IMG/VR virus record: IMGVR_UViG_3300044981_000204 | Span: 1-64,000 of that record | DNA: 64,000 bases | Direction: 5' to 3' (one strand) | DNA from: a virus | Shown here: one piece after another, positions 51,001 to 59,800 of the stretch | Position numbering within the stretch: the first letter of the stretch is position 1 | Layout of the letters: every line of letters begins with the position of its first letter | Made by a program: the position numbers and the translations under genes | Notes under the pieces: generated by a model | Database searches by the model: none | What the model was told of the DNA's origin: nothing | What the model saw: the letters and a program-made list of their open reading frames with translations, nothing else

Positions 51001-51031
51001 CACGAGGAAGATACCGTACTATGCTAATTGA
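48005..51031 (+). CDS. Tail fibre with repeated beta-sandwich modules
   Basis: 1,008 aa, no signal peptide. After a Pro-rich start (SPASPPAPPGVVSVGPPT) come at least three related modules beginning DVSGFSVSASYGSFDATGKT and DVTNFSVSFTYSAPDNDGKF, each containing the pattern 'NFxPPxxxxWxxIxFWxxD', likely fibronectin-type. The C-terminal 300 residues are Gly/Thr-rich with beta-helix-like short repeats, ending near a receptor-binding tip. Confidence 0.65.
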   Translation: MPTLTPNLVVIGTSGTPLSPASPPAPPGVVSVGPPTITVDNAGQVRLDFNVVYPAILGTMTDLNVRVEMPYSGNKSGDTSVNVPPQTTVDVQGPYPLAVVLGVVQNPVATVIEPAPATPQTWAAWFYTSSKVYSNLYTDPSAVLVTFEVDPTTGLTAGAEWAPNPLNLQLTVDRQVRVGAEQWWRPNLAWVDPNTDPLFSNVAKWNIGLLDPLIGALDVEDDIITLGSVTPDNTSYQSGWIKVGDGPVDFVLMVRPVTADGFQNSYVPGTTAAIKVTIGPTAPLQDVSGFSVSASYGSFDATGKTALIVVPNFVPPADDPTWANIDFWWQDPSGAWKVLNSPAVGGVASEAVISQLPTAAFSTNFLAVSKDANGLDRDGNASTDPTMPPAGTPAFGPLNIEPPNVAVPLSDVTNFSVSFTYSAPDNDGKFNLLEVPSFTPPVSTQWGWIEFWGTDAGQSWRVLGDPSSPGAAGEAVIPQLPSAAFNAVFLAVSQDVNGKDKNGNAATPTGHCNTSGNMVAWVDGITFTAAMNGKTFWIGNTAYMVAASGFIDQHNLTLTSSPGNQSGASWVCPAQGTPSFGPLTITPPGLGSLGQEFAGVVTGQGISIGPNQPRADGSYNQPITPTFIPPANDTRWFSVDIVIKYADGSVWTLARAVRNSGETFTWNVVAGSQTARFYFVSRNVAGDKNSIQDPGVTPFVDKVVGSTSQLDFSQAKLSSFNQNQLRINPSTGQFEAYTIDSAIIGFLQIGGGNANGLCSTTTANNIVTSTSGSFGSYMPHTLLWIRGVNYVVTAFIDAAHVIIDRNAGNSTNVPWSWGMNPQLKVFDRGGLQIGFWGDDSFNTGFVGLFAGRNVRLGGTISSPILQVDSAGAVTINGATFTLVLNGVMTQINNQAGFGPGGGYVGGLVVTHQATGLAIGITGNSMIFVGSSFVSGGTSGFFRTGSGWSLLMDQVSCLTLVGSTLKFLQNIPAPTTATGGSGVLPTNPVGFLLFTDTSGNTRKIPYYAN

Positions 51032-51034
51032 CCG

Positions 51035-51193
51035 TCACTTGCAGGTGTGCGTCCAAAAGCATGGTGGTACTGCCAAGGGTGGACACGTTGGGCAGTATTG
51101 GTTTCCCCAAGGAGGAGGATTTCCCGGCTCGCATCCCGTGAGGGATAGCATGAAAACTATCACTATTGCAAGAAAGAGGGTTTTGAGTCTCAT
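51035..51193 (-). CDS. Small lipoprotein, reverse-strand moron candidate
   Basis: ATG at 51193 on the minus strand, with TACAAT exactly seven bases upstream (leaderless type). The 52-aa product begins MRLKTLFLAIVIVFMLSLTG and then Cys21: a lipobox LTGC. The mature 32 residues are Pro/Cys/Trp-rich (NQYCPTCPPLAVPPCFWTHT) and could be disulfide-bonded. It sits alone on the reverse strand within the tail operon. Small phage lipoproteins such as T5 Llp block receptor or entry functions, so superinfection exclusion is a plausible role. Confidence 0.65.
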   Translation of the reverse strand: MRLKTLFLAIVIVFMLSLTGCEPGNPPPWGNQYCPTCPPLAVPPCFWTHTCK

Positions 51194-51200
51194 GCAACCC

Positions 51201-51206
51201 ATTGTA
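51201..51206 (-). promoter_or_regulatory. -10 element of the lipoprotein gene
   Basis: TACAAT on the minus strand, seven bases before the ATG at 51193. Confidence 0.5.
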
Positions 51207-51280
51207 CATCGGACCCTATGTCGGGTGAGGTATTTGTGCCATCCACGGACCTTTTTGGTTTCCGCCCTGAGTTCTAGTGT

Positions 51281-51286
51281 TACAAT
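51281..51286 (+). promoter_or_regulatory. -10 element of the distal tail-operon segment
   Basis: TACAAT followed by 11 bases and the ATG at 51298. With the lipoprotein promoter it forms a small divergent pair. Confidence 0.45.
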
Positions 51287-51297
51287 CAAGGTTTAGC

Positions 51298-51588
51298 ATG
51301 CGTACTTTAATAGCACCACATGTCGCTGATCGAATCCGCCACTTGCAGAGTCAAATAGCTACCTTGACCAACGCCAGTGCCCAGGTAGCCATGTACGTGG
51401 CCTGGAGTGAGGAGTTAGCGGTTCGTAAGCGGGAGGTGGTCCTTGCTGCTGGGCGTAGGCCAGACGAGTTCTTGGGAGTCGACTTCATCGAGTCGCCTGA
51501 GGGGATGGTGGGTGAAGCGCAGGAGAGGCCAACTCTAGCTAGTGTTGAAGCGTCCGATGAGCGGGACCGCCCCGGGGAGGACAACTAA
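51298..51588 (+). CDS. Hypothetical protein, 96 aa
   Basis: ATG at 51298 preferred over a GTG at 51277 that lies upstream of the -10 box. Helical with a charged middle (NASAQVAMYVAWSEELAVRK); the C-terminus is acidic (DERDRPGEDN). No family recognised. Confidence 0.5.
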   Translation: MRTLIAPHVADRIRHLQSQIATLTNASAQVAMYVAWSEELAVRKREVVLAAGRRPDEFLGVDFIESPEGMVGEAQERPTLASVEASDERDRPGEDN

Positions 51589-51592
51589 TCCT

Positions 51593-51961
51593 ATGCATGC
51601 TGTGGTTGAGTGGGGGGTGGTCGATCGCCCACAGAGGTACCCTGAGTTCATCTGCGGCAATATCTTCGTCCGCCCCAATTGTCTCACAAACGTGGGGGAT
51701 AGGCTGCCCGGTCATACCCACAACTTCGACCACGTGATGTTGGTCCTGAAGGGTTCCTTCCTAATCACTGTGAAGTACCCGGACGGCACCGCTAGGGGTA
51801 GGACGTTCAAGGCCCCGAGCTGGGCACTCATACGGGCCGAGATGGAGCACGAGGTCGAGGCGCTCGAGAAGGACTCAATCTTCTGGTGTGTGTACAGCCA
51901 CCGTGACCCGCAGGGTCGGGTCACGCAGGAAGTGACTGGTTGGGAGGAGGCCTACTCCTGA
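51593..51961 (+). CDS. Cupin-fold protein, 122 aa
   Basis: ATG behind GGGGAGGACAAC. Residues about 36-60 contain GDRLPGHTHNFDHVMLVLKG, the cupin motif 1 with HxH followed at the usual Glu position by His, and residues about 75-95 (KAPSWALIRAEMEHEVEAL) form motif 2 with another His. The His set suggests bound metal. Cupins occur sporadically in phage tail regions, perhaps for virion-bound ligand or metal handling. Substrate unknown. Confidence 0.7.
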   Translation: MHAVVEWGVVDRPQRYPEFICGNIFVRPNCLTNVGDRLPGHTHNFDHVMLVLKGSFLITVKYPDGTARGRTFKAPSWALIRAEMEHEVEALEKDSIFWCVYSHRDPQGRVTQEVTGWEEAYS

Positions 51962-52629
51962 TGTCCTGGGCGTTCGTGCAAGGGAAGGAAGGGGCCGTGT
52001 CCCAGGCCTCCAACTTCACCATAGTTCTACCCGGGAACACGGTTGCGGGCGACACCATCATCGTCATGTTCAACCAGGACGTGGGCGGAACCCCGTCGGT
52101 GACGGACTCGCAGGGCAACACCTATACGTCCTGCGGAACTCAGCCATCCATATCTCTGCCAACTACTGAGGTATTCTTCATCTTTACTGCTCCCGTATCC
52201 TCTAGCGCCGCGTGCACCATCAACATCAACGTTGGGGGAGCTACCGTGAGGACCTCGTGGGCCCTCGAGTACTCTGGGCTGGTGTCAAATCCTTACGACG
52301 TCCAGAGTGCGACAGCAAATAGCGCCAACGACTGCGTGACGGGGGCCATGACCACGGCAGCAACAAATGAGCTGGTAATCTCCTATTTTGCTGCTGCAAC
52401 GTCTCCTACGTTCACGTTCGGCAGCGGCACGACGAGGCTAACCAACACCAATAATCAGATATGTCAAGATCAGAACCAAGCGAGCGCTGGATCCGTGAAT
52501 CCTCAAGCTACGGCCTCATCAGTCAGCGGTACGTATAGGGTCGGCGCATATGGTGCAACGTTCAAGCAGACAGCTGCGGCAGGGGGAGTTCGCCGCTCTG
52601 GGTTTGACGGGGGATTCCGAGGGATTTGA
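51961..52629 (+). CDS. Beta-sandwich surface protein, 222 aa
   Basis: Overlaps the cupin stop (TGATG). No signal peptide. The pattern GDTIIVMFNQDVGGTPSVTD, SQGNTYTSC and the ALEYSGLVSNPYDV region matches the family of 16354-17067 (GN-LLV, D-xxGNTWT, EWNG..SP.D). Probably a carbohydrate-binding or adhesin-type domain in the tail tip. Positions with a hydrophobic C-terminus and basic end (GVRRSGFDGGFRGI). Confidence 0.6.
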   Translation: MSWAFVQGKEGAVSQASNFTIVLPGNTVAGDTIIVMFNQDVGGTPSVTDSQGNTYTSCGTQPSISLPTTEVFFIFTAPVSSSAACTININVGGATVRTSWALEYSGLVSNPYDVQSATANSANDCVTGAMTTAATNELVISYFAAATSPTFTFGSGTTRLTNTNNQICQDQNQASAGSVNPQATASSVSGTYRVGAYGATFKQTAAAGGVRRSGFDGGFRGI

Positions 52630-52644
52630 CGAGGTGAAGACCTG

Positions 52645-53952
52645 ATGAAGATAATACTCAAGCAAGGGCAGACAAGTCAGCGAATAGTGGTGTTCATCCA
52701 GGATTCTTCGGTAACCACCGGTGCTGGGCTGACGGGACTTACATTCAGCAGCTCTGGGTTGGTCTGGTACTACTGGAGGGAGGACTCCGGAAACGCGGGA
52801 GGCACCTCCGTGACCCTTGCTACCGCCACTCGGGGCACGTGGTCCACCGGAGGATTCATTGAGATCGACTCCGCCAACCTTCCCGGGTTCTACGAGCTAG
52901 GCGTTCCTAACGCTGTTCTCTCGGCATCCAACACACCCAAGTGGGCGGTCATGATGCTGAAGGGCGCCGCGAACATGGTGCAGACCGCGGTCGAGGTTCA
53001 ACTCGTTCCTTGGGATCCTACGGACGCGGTTAGGTTGGGGCTCTCGGCTCTTCCCAACTCAGCAGCAGCCTCGGCCGGGGGATTGCCAACGGTGGGCACC
53101 GGGGCCTCCCAACTGGATGTAGACGCGAGCGGTCGAGTCAACATTGGCAAGATCTTGGGAGGGGTGGTGCCGGCACCCAACGTCACCGGCATTCCCAAGG
53201 TGGACGTAAGCGATTGGCTGGGAGTCGCGCCAAACGTCCTTATCAGCGGACGAGTGGACGCGAGCACCGGAGCCGTAGGAGATAAGACCGGCTACTCCCT
53301 GTCTGCGCTAGAGTCGCCAATAGTTGAGTCAGGAACCGCCCAGGCAGGAGCTTCGTCGACCATCACGCTGCGCTCTGGGGCGTCGGCCACAGACAATCTG
53401 TTTCGTAGTCTGGAGATAAAGATCTATGGCGGTACCGGCGCTGGTCAGGCGAGGACCATCACCGGCTATGTCGGCAGCACTAAGGTGGCAACGGTCGACA
53501 ACCCTTGGATAACCAATCCGGATGTGACGTCCACGTATGCAATCAGCGCACATCCGCTTGCAAAGCTCGATGGATCTCAGCAGGTCACGGCTGCGGCAGT
53601 AGCTAGCGTCTCGGGCTCGGTGGGCAGCGTAGCGGGTGCTGTCGGAAGCGTCACGGCTCCCGTGACCGTGGCATCTCAGCAGATACAAATCAAAAAGAAC
53701 GTCGCCCTTACCCTACCATTCTTCATGTTCGACTCGACGCTGCACCAATTGGTCACTGGAAAAACGGTCACCGTCAAGTACTCCATCGACGGCGGTGCGC
53801 AGTCATCGACAAGCAACGGAGTTGCCGAGGTTGGCGGCGGTGAGTACCGCATCGCGCTGTTGGCCGCAGAAATGAACGGCACGATCATAGCCTTGACCAT
53901 GACCGCGAGCGGATGCGACGACCAGGCGGTGACCATCTTCACTCAAGCGTGA
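52645..53952 (+). CDS. Tail baseplate or fibre protein, 435 aa
   Basis: Begins MKIILKQGQTSQRIVVFIQD. Pattern common in metagenomic phage tail proteins with a N-terminal beta domain (GFIEIDSANLPGFYELGVPN) followed by Ser/Thr/Val-rich repeats and the VASVSGSVGSVAGAVGSVTA coiled stretch. The C-terminus is a further beta domain (KTVTVKYSIDGGAQSS). Role in the tail tip is likely; BppU-like features are only an impression. Confidence 0.6.
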   Translation: MKIILKQGQTSQRIVVFIQDSSVTTGAGLTGLTFSSSGLVWYYWREDSGNAGGTSVTLATATRGTWSTGGFIEIDSANLPGFYELGVPNAVLSASNTPKWAVMMLKGAANMVQTAVEVQLVPWDPTDAVRLGLSALPNSAAASAGGLPTVGTGASQLDVDASGRVNIGKILGGVVPAPNVTGIPKVDVSDWLGVAPNVLISGRVDASTGAVGDKTGYSLSALESPIVESGTAQAGASSTITLRSGASATDNLFRSLEIKIYGGTGAGQARTITGYVGSTKVATVDNPWITNPDVTSTYAISAHPLAKLDGSQQVTAAAVASVSGSVGSVAGAVGSVTAPVTVASQQIQIKKNVALTLPFFMFDSTLHQLVTGKTVTVKYSIDGGAQSSTSNGVAEVGGGEYRIALLAAEMNGTIIALTMTASGCDDQAVTIFTQA

Positions 53953-53955
53953 GCT

Positions 53956-54885
53956 ATGCCGATAACATTACTATCTCCAGCAGTTTCGTGGCGTCGCCGA
54001 CCTGGCGTGGCGACCCCCATCACTTTTCCGCCTCCAGCATTCGCGTTTCTTCCGGCAGGGTCTGCTCCGGGGAGCCACACCGTTGACCAACCCACGTGGG
54101 ACGGACTTAGGCAGGCGACCAACACGGACTGGACGGACCGCAACGGGGCTAGTAAGAAGTACACCAACATCCAGGACATCTACTTCAACCGTTGGCTCGT
54201 GTCTAGGTCTGGCGCGGTTGGCATAGCGAACGCGCAAGCTTACAACTTCGTCGCGGCCCAGGGGGTGACGGTCCCCGACCACGGTCACTATGGGGTGTCC
54301 GTTGCCGGAGGGTCCATGACAGCCGGAATATCCGCCACCTTGACCTTGACCCCGGTGCCGTGGGGCGTCAACGGCGCCGACGTGGGGCATTCTATCACCA
54401 TCAATGATGGAGGAGCCACCGAAGTCGTCACGATAACGGGGGGAACTGCGGTCGCTGGCTCAAGCTCCGGCACCATAACTATCTTGCCTGCCCACAACCA
54501 CGTCGGAAGCACTTGGACCGTGGGGAGCGCGACGGCCGGGCTGTATGAGGCAAAGAACGACCTTCCTACGGACCTCACCAAGCTAAATGGCGCCCTCCTA
54601 CTAAGCAACGGGGTGCCGCAGTACTTCCAAGGTGGCGCTTGGCAGACGTTTAGCGGAGGTGGTGGCGGTAGACCGACCCAGCAAGACCTTAGCACTCCAT
54701 ACAACGCGGGAACCCTAACGTTGGCCATTAGTGGGGCGGCAACAATCCTGAACGTTTATAGGAACGGGCTTAAGCTGTTCGTAGGGGTTCATTACACGTT
54801 CGTGGGGGGAGCTAGCACCTTCACGATGATCCTTGGTCCGAGTTCTTCCCTAGATGACCAACTATTCGTGGAGTGGTGGGCATGA
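53956..54885 (+). CDS. Tail-fibre-type protein, 309 aa
   Basis: A C-terminal region DVGHSITINDGGATEVVTIT and FVGVHYTFVGGASTFTMI is typical of short tail-fibre modules. A Gly-rich linker (FSGGGGGRPTQQ) separates it from the N-terminus. No signal peptide. It overlaps the next gene by ATGA. Confidence 0.6.
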   Translation: MPITLLSPAVSWRRRPGVATPITFPPPAFAFLPAGSAPGSHTVDQPTWDGLRQATNTDWTDRNGASKKYTNIQDIYFNRWLVSRSGAVGIANAQAYNFVAAQGVTVPDHGHYGVSVAGGSMTAGISATLTLTPVPWGVNGADVGHSITINDGGATEVVTITGGTAVAGSSSGTITILPAHNHVGSTWTVGSATAGLYEAKNDLPTDLTKLNGALLLSNGVPQYFQGGAWQTFSGGGGGRPTQQDLSTPYNAGTLTLAISGAATILNVYRNGLKLFVGVHYTFVGGASTFTMILGPSSSLDDQLFVEWWA

Positions 54886-56816
54886 TGCGGCATATTGGGC
54901 TATTAACTTTCCTGGTTCCTTGTTCATTGCTTTCGCAGCCAATAGATTGGGTTACCGACATAAAAAACAAGCCCCTGTCTCCCTTGTCCGTTTCTTCGAC
55001 CTATTCGGCCACGGTCGCGAACTTCCAACAGTGCCGCACCATCGTGGTCCCGAGCGGCACATTTCCCATCACCTTGGTTCCTGCGGGATCTCAGCCTGCC
55101 AGGGCACAGTGCCTCGACGTCATCAACTTTGGGTCTGGCATAGTGACCGTGCAGAGGAACGGGCAGAGCATCAACGGGGGAGTGGCCCCAGTCCCTATTC
55201 CTGCCGGTTCGGCCGCTTCGCCGGCCTATGCCCACATAGTGTCAGATGGAGCAAACTACTTCATGGGCGTGTCTAGCACCGCGCTACCTGTCCCATTAAC
55301 TTTAAGCCGCAACGCGGGGTCTCCCAGCATTCCCGCTGGGGTAACCGCCAACGGCAACCTCTTCCTGCTAGGAGCAGATAACTCTTCTCCCGGGAGTGGC
55401 GTGTTTTCCTACGGAACAGGATTCGGGAGTACGCAGTTCTTTAGGGCGCGAGGAACGGGAGTTTCTCCATCGGCTGTGCAGGTGTTGGACGTGCTGGGCG
55501 GCGTGAGCGCCTCAGCATACGGCGCCACGGGGTTCAACGCAACGCCGGCAGGTTGCTACTTCGTACTAGTGGAAAATCCTCAGGCCACTGACACCGCGTC
55601 TGGAACGAGGTTCGATTGCTGGGTCATCAAGGACGGAACTACGACCCCACTGAATAGTCTCACGCTGGAGCACGACGGCAGCATCAAGATGGTGTCCATG
55701 TCGTCGCCCGGTACGCCTCCCGCTGGCTTCGCTAGGCAGTACGTGGACGCCACTAGTAAGAACGCGGCCGTCAAGAACGATGCTGGTACGATCAACCACA
55801 TGGTCCAGACTCAGTCGTGCCCGGGGGGCCAGGCTGCGGTCGGGATAAACGACGATGGGACCGTTTCATGCGCTGCGTTCTCGGGAGGTGGAGGCGCGGC
55901 GAGCGCCCTAACCGACTTTTCCATAGCTCGCACGTCATCCTCACTGGTCACTCTCACAACACCAACAGGTGGCAGCAACGTGTCGTTTGGGCCGGTCGTA
56001 AGGACCTTTGCCTCTGGTACTGCTACGATCTCGCTGGGTGCGGGATCCTGCGCTGCATCCGGCCTGATGTGGCTCGGGGCGAAATCGGACGGATCGCTCC
56101 AACTGGATGCCAACAGCAGCGTCACGTTCTCCAACGTCACTGTCTCAGGCATCACGAAGGTGTCTAACTCCGCGACCACAAACCCCCCCGACCTAAAAGC
56201 GCTGTACAAGATCGCGTGCGGCAACAACGCCGTGCCAACCGCGGCCGACCACTTCGACGTTGCCCCATTCACTGATTTTAGGGCCTTCCTCAGCATGCGC
56301 AACATTGGCGGGGGAACCTACGTGATCGCGACCGAGGACGCCTTGGGTAAGGTGACCGTGGACCTAGACCCCACCAAGGCCACCAACCTCATCACCCAAA
56401 CTTGCGTCATCCGCTTTGGTAAGGACAACGGGTCGGCGCTCGTGACGGGGGACATCCAACCCCAGAAGTCCGACTGTCAAGCCGCTGTTCCGTCCACGGT
56501 GAACGTCATCATAGTTAAGGCGAATGCGGGAGCTTCAACGGTCCAACTGGGATATAGGCACTCGACGGGCGGCTCCCCTTCTACTACTAGCTATACTTCT
56601 GCTGTGATGACGCCGACCACGGTCACCAACGTAACAGACAAGGTTGTGTGCGCAAATGCGGGCGGCACCTCGATCACGATCGACGGAGTGTCGGTCACGT
56701 GCGGCACCCTCGCTACGCAGGTTTGGAACGCTGGGGACTCCATAGAGACGGTCGGTGGTGCGGCGGACGCCACTACCGCAAGGCTCGTCATCTTTGTCCA
56801 GTATTCGGTGAACTAG
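54882..56816 (+). CDS. Secreted-type fibre protein with signal peptide, about 644 aa
   Basis: Start at 54882 or 54885, overlapping the previous stop. Signal peptide MMRHIGLLTFLVPCSLLSQP. Body of Thr/Ser/Gly-rich beta repeats with cysteines (ATVANFQQCRTIVVPSGTFP, then DVINFGSGIVTVQRNGQS) and a C-terminal beta domain (LGYRHSTGGSPSTTSYTSAV). Likely a surface adhesin. It resembles secreted proteins I associate with Acidobacteriota, unverified. Confidence 0.6.
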   Translation: MMRHIGLLTFLVPCSLLSQPIDWVTDIKNKPLSPLSVSSTYSATVANFQQCRTIVVPSGTFPITLVPAGSQPARAQCLDVINFGSGIVTVQRNGQSINGGVAPVPIPAGSAASPAYAHIVSDGANYFMGVSSTALPVPLTLSRNAGSPSIPAGVTANGNLFLLGADNSSPGSGVFSYGTGFGSTQFFRARGTGVSPSAVQVLDVLGGVSASAYGATGFNATPAGCYFVLVENPQATDTASGTRFDCWVIKDGTTTPLNSLTLEHDGSIKMVSMSSPGTPPAGFARQYVDATSKNAAVKNDAGTINHMVQTQSCPGGQAAVGINDDGTVSCAAFSGGGGAASALTDFSIARTSSSLVTLTTPTGGSNVSFGPVVRTFASGTATISLGAGSCAASGLMWLGAKSDGSLQLDANSSVTFSNVTVSGITKVSNSATTNPPDLKALYKIACGNNAVPTAADHFDVAPFTDFRAFLSMRNIGGGTYVIATEDALGKVTVDLDPTKATNLITQTCVIRFGKDNGSALVTGDIQPQKSDCQAAVPSTVNVIIVKANAGASTVQLGYRHSTGGSPSTTSYTSAVMTPTTVTNVTDKVVCANAGGTSITIDGVSVTCGTLATQVWNAGDSIETVGGAADATTARLVIFVQYSVN

Positions 56817-59800
56817 GTGCACAAACTAATCCTTCTTATTGCTGTGACTGGGCCCCTTTGGGCGACTAGTCCTCGAAACGTACGCGGCAGTGCCACAGCT
56901 CAGCAGTATGTTCTGGACTTCGACGTGGCTGTACCAACAGATGTGCTCACTTGCACTGTGGCGGTCTACGTAGATTCTGCAAGATCTACCATGATTGTTG
57001 ATTCCAACGCGGCCGTAGAGACCAACGCGCAGAAGTGCAACAGGGGGCTTTTGAGGTCCGATCTTTCGTCAATAGTCAGCGGCACGCACGTGCAGTTCAT
57101 AGTCGGTCGACGGGCGACGATGAAGAGCCAAGCAACAAACCTCCTAGCCTCGCTGTCGCTCTCACCCTCAACCCATTACTATGGCACGATTACGTCCGGA
57201 GGTGGTTCGGTGAACTTCGAGTTCGTCACGCTCAACATAGCGACGGGGCACAACTTCCCAGAGCAACCGCTATATGACTCGACGAACACCAACGTCCACG
57301 GTCTCCAATACCCTAACATGGTGGGTGGAGGACTTGTCACTGACCCTGTGACGGGACTGCAGGTTGCAATGGTTCCTAGCGCTCGCAACGACATGGCCAA
57401 CTCGGGGCCCGTCGCCCTGGGTACCACGGCGATAGACGTCACGGGGGGCAAGTGGACCAACGTACAGAACTGCGGCACAAACAACTCCTCAACCTGCTCA
57501 TCCACCGGGGCTGGTGCCACGGACTACTTGTTCGTGCCGCTTCCGAACATAGCCAATTATTCGGGGTGGAACCCTCAATATGTGGTGCAGGACATAGTCT
57601 TCTACATCTACTGCTCATCGCCCACAACTCAGCAGACTCTTAGGGTTTGGCTCACTCGCGACAGCAGTCAAACGGCAGATAGTGGCAATTTTTTCTCCGC
57701 CACGTGCCCCGTAGGATCTACGTCAACGACGACGATGTCCGACACAACCAACGGTTACCCACACCCGTGGTTCAGTCAGTGGGCTCCGTCGACTAAGTGG
57801 ATAAAGCCAGAGGTCGTTCCCGGGGCGGGGTCAGTCACTACGTCCAGCACCGCAGTAACGCGCGTGTCGGGAGATCCATTCATCACGTCGGTGCCGTCCG
57901 GCTCCAAGATCCTGATAAATGGCTCTTACTACACCATCTCTAGTTTTACCGATAGCTCTCACCTAACCCTGACAGGGTCAGCTGGCACGCAGTCGTCGCC
58001 TGTGGCATACCGCATGGCGGCCTCGGGGCTTCGCATCGCCAACGTGACTGGGACAGACAACGTCACCCTTAGCATCGGCTACAACGCCGCTACCACCACT
58101 CAGCCTGGCTACAGCACGTACAACGCGGACAAGCCAACCTGCAACCTTAATAGCACTTCGATCACCCACGACGCGTCAGGAGCCCCGATACCTGCTACCC
58201 CCGGGTACCTATGCTCGGACCTCGAAGGTTCCGTGTACCTGTACGTGCCGCAGAACGCAGACGGAACGGCGCGCCTCGAGATGCGGCCCCTCTCGCGCCT
58301 GACGTTCACGCCCGGGAGCCACGTCGATATGAATGGCGACGGAGCAAACCCGTTTGGGAACGGCACCAACGTGCTGTTTGGCGGGTGGGATTCGACCGAC
58401 CCCCTAACGCTGTACGGTTGGGTAGCTTACTACGGAGGTCGGCCAATAGTGAGGGCCCACTACGACACTACGATCAGTTCGGACTGCGCGAACTTCAAGG
58501 CTTATTCCAGTGGTCCTGCCAACGGATTCTCCGTCGGGTTGATCAACCCAGACTGCTTCTTGTACACGGTCATTACGCCAGCTCTTTCCATCCCTAGCAA
58601 GGCCGGCCGCTCCCAGGTGATAGCCGCCTATCCCACCGGCATCAACCAGTTGGGCCAGCAGGTTGGTGCCGCCCACCCGATCATGGGGGACGTTGGTTGG
58701 TTCCTCTACTTCGGCGACGGGTCGGGACTTGGCGTGGTTGGTTCCGCGGGGTGCATGCCGATGTTTTCGGAGACCGAGGGATTCAGCCTCAACGCGTGCT
58801 TCGACCTCAACACAGGGGTGCTCAAATCCTTGGTAGATAGCTTCAGCACGTGGCCGGCGATCGGCGGGGGTTCGCACGGGTGGAACGCACTAGCGGTCGG
58901 GGGGCTCACTTGGACCGAGGGAGGAGACCCTCCGGTGTTCGACGGATACAACCCCCTCATCCCGTTCAATCGACCCTTTCAAGCTGCCGTCTCACAGGTG
59001 AACCTAGCCGGCTTCGGCAGCCCCCCGAGCTGGACGTCCACCACCACGCTCCCATCCACCACTCAGCTAACATGCCCCCCGTTCACCGACCCAAAGGTCG
59101 CCACCTACTTTGGTGCGTACTCCGGCACCAACAACTGCGTACAGGTCCGCCTCAGCAGTCCCCTGTGCTCCCACGTTCCAGCGCCTAATGCTTCAGGTGG
59201 GGGGTATGACTTCGCGGGCGGAAAGTCAGAATCGCAAGCTTACCCGTGCAGCACTCCCGGGTTCGGGGTGTCCTCCTCGTCCCCTGACGCTACTGGGTGG
59301 TCCAAGTTGTGGGACATCTTCCCAGGCATGTGGCTTTGGGACATGGTTGGGACTCCCACCACCGGCGATAAGTATGGTGAAAACTTCGTCGTGGCAGCGG
59401 CGCCAACGTATAACGCAGCTAACAGCATCGACGTGTGGCTTCTGCGGTCGGTGAAGGCGAAGTACATGGTGCCTCGCAACGGGCCCACTCAGACTGATCC
59501 AGTCTGCGACGACTCGGGCGCGTCCTACGCCAACCACGCCAACGGTTGGACCCTGTCAGTCTTTCCGCCGTTCGCCTGCGGCTTCGTGGGTTACTGGTAC
59601 GACGTAAACGATCCAACAGCTCAGATGTTCTGGGGAAATACCCAAACTGGGCACGGGGTCATAGGCAATGGGTCCGTAGCCAACACGTTCACGGCCATAA
59701 GCTATGGCAATAACGGGTACTACTACGAGGTCCCGAACCAACCAGCGGGGGCGGACCCGAACGGGTTCATCAACGCCATCCCTGGCACGTTCATACCTAC

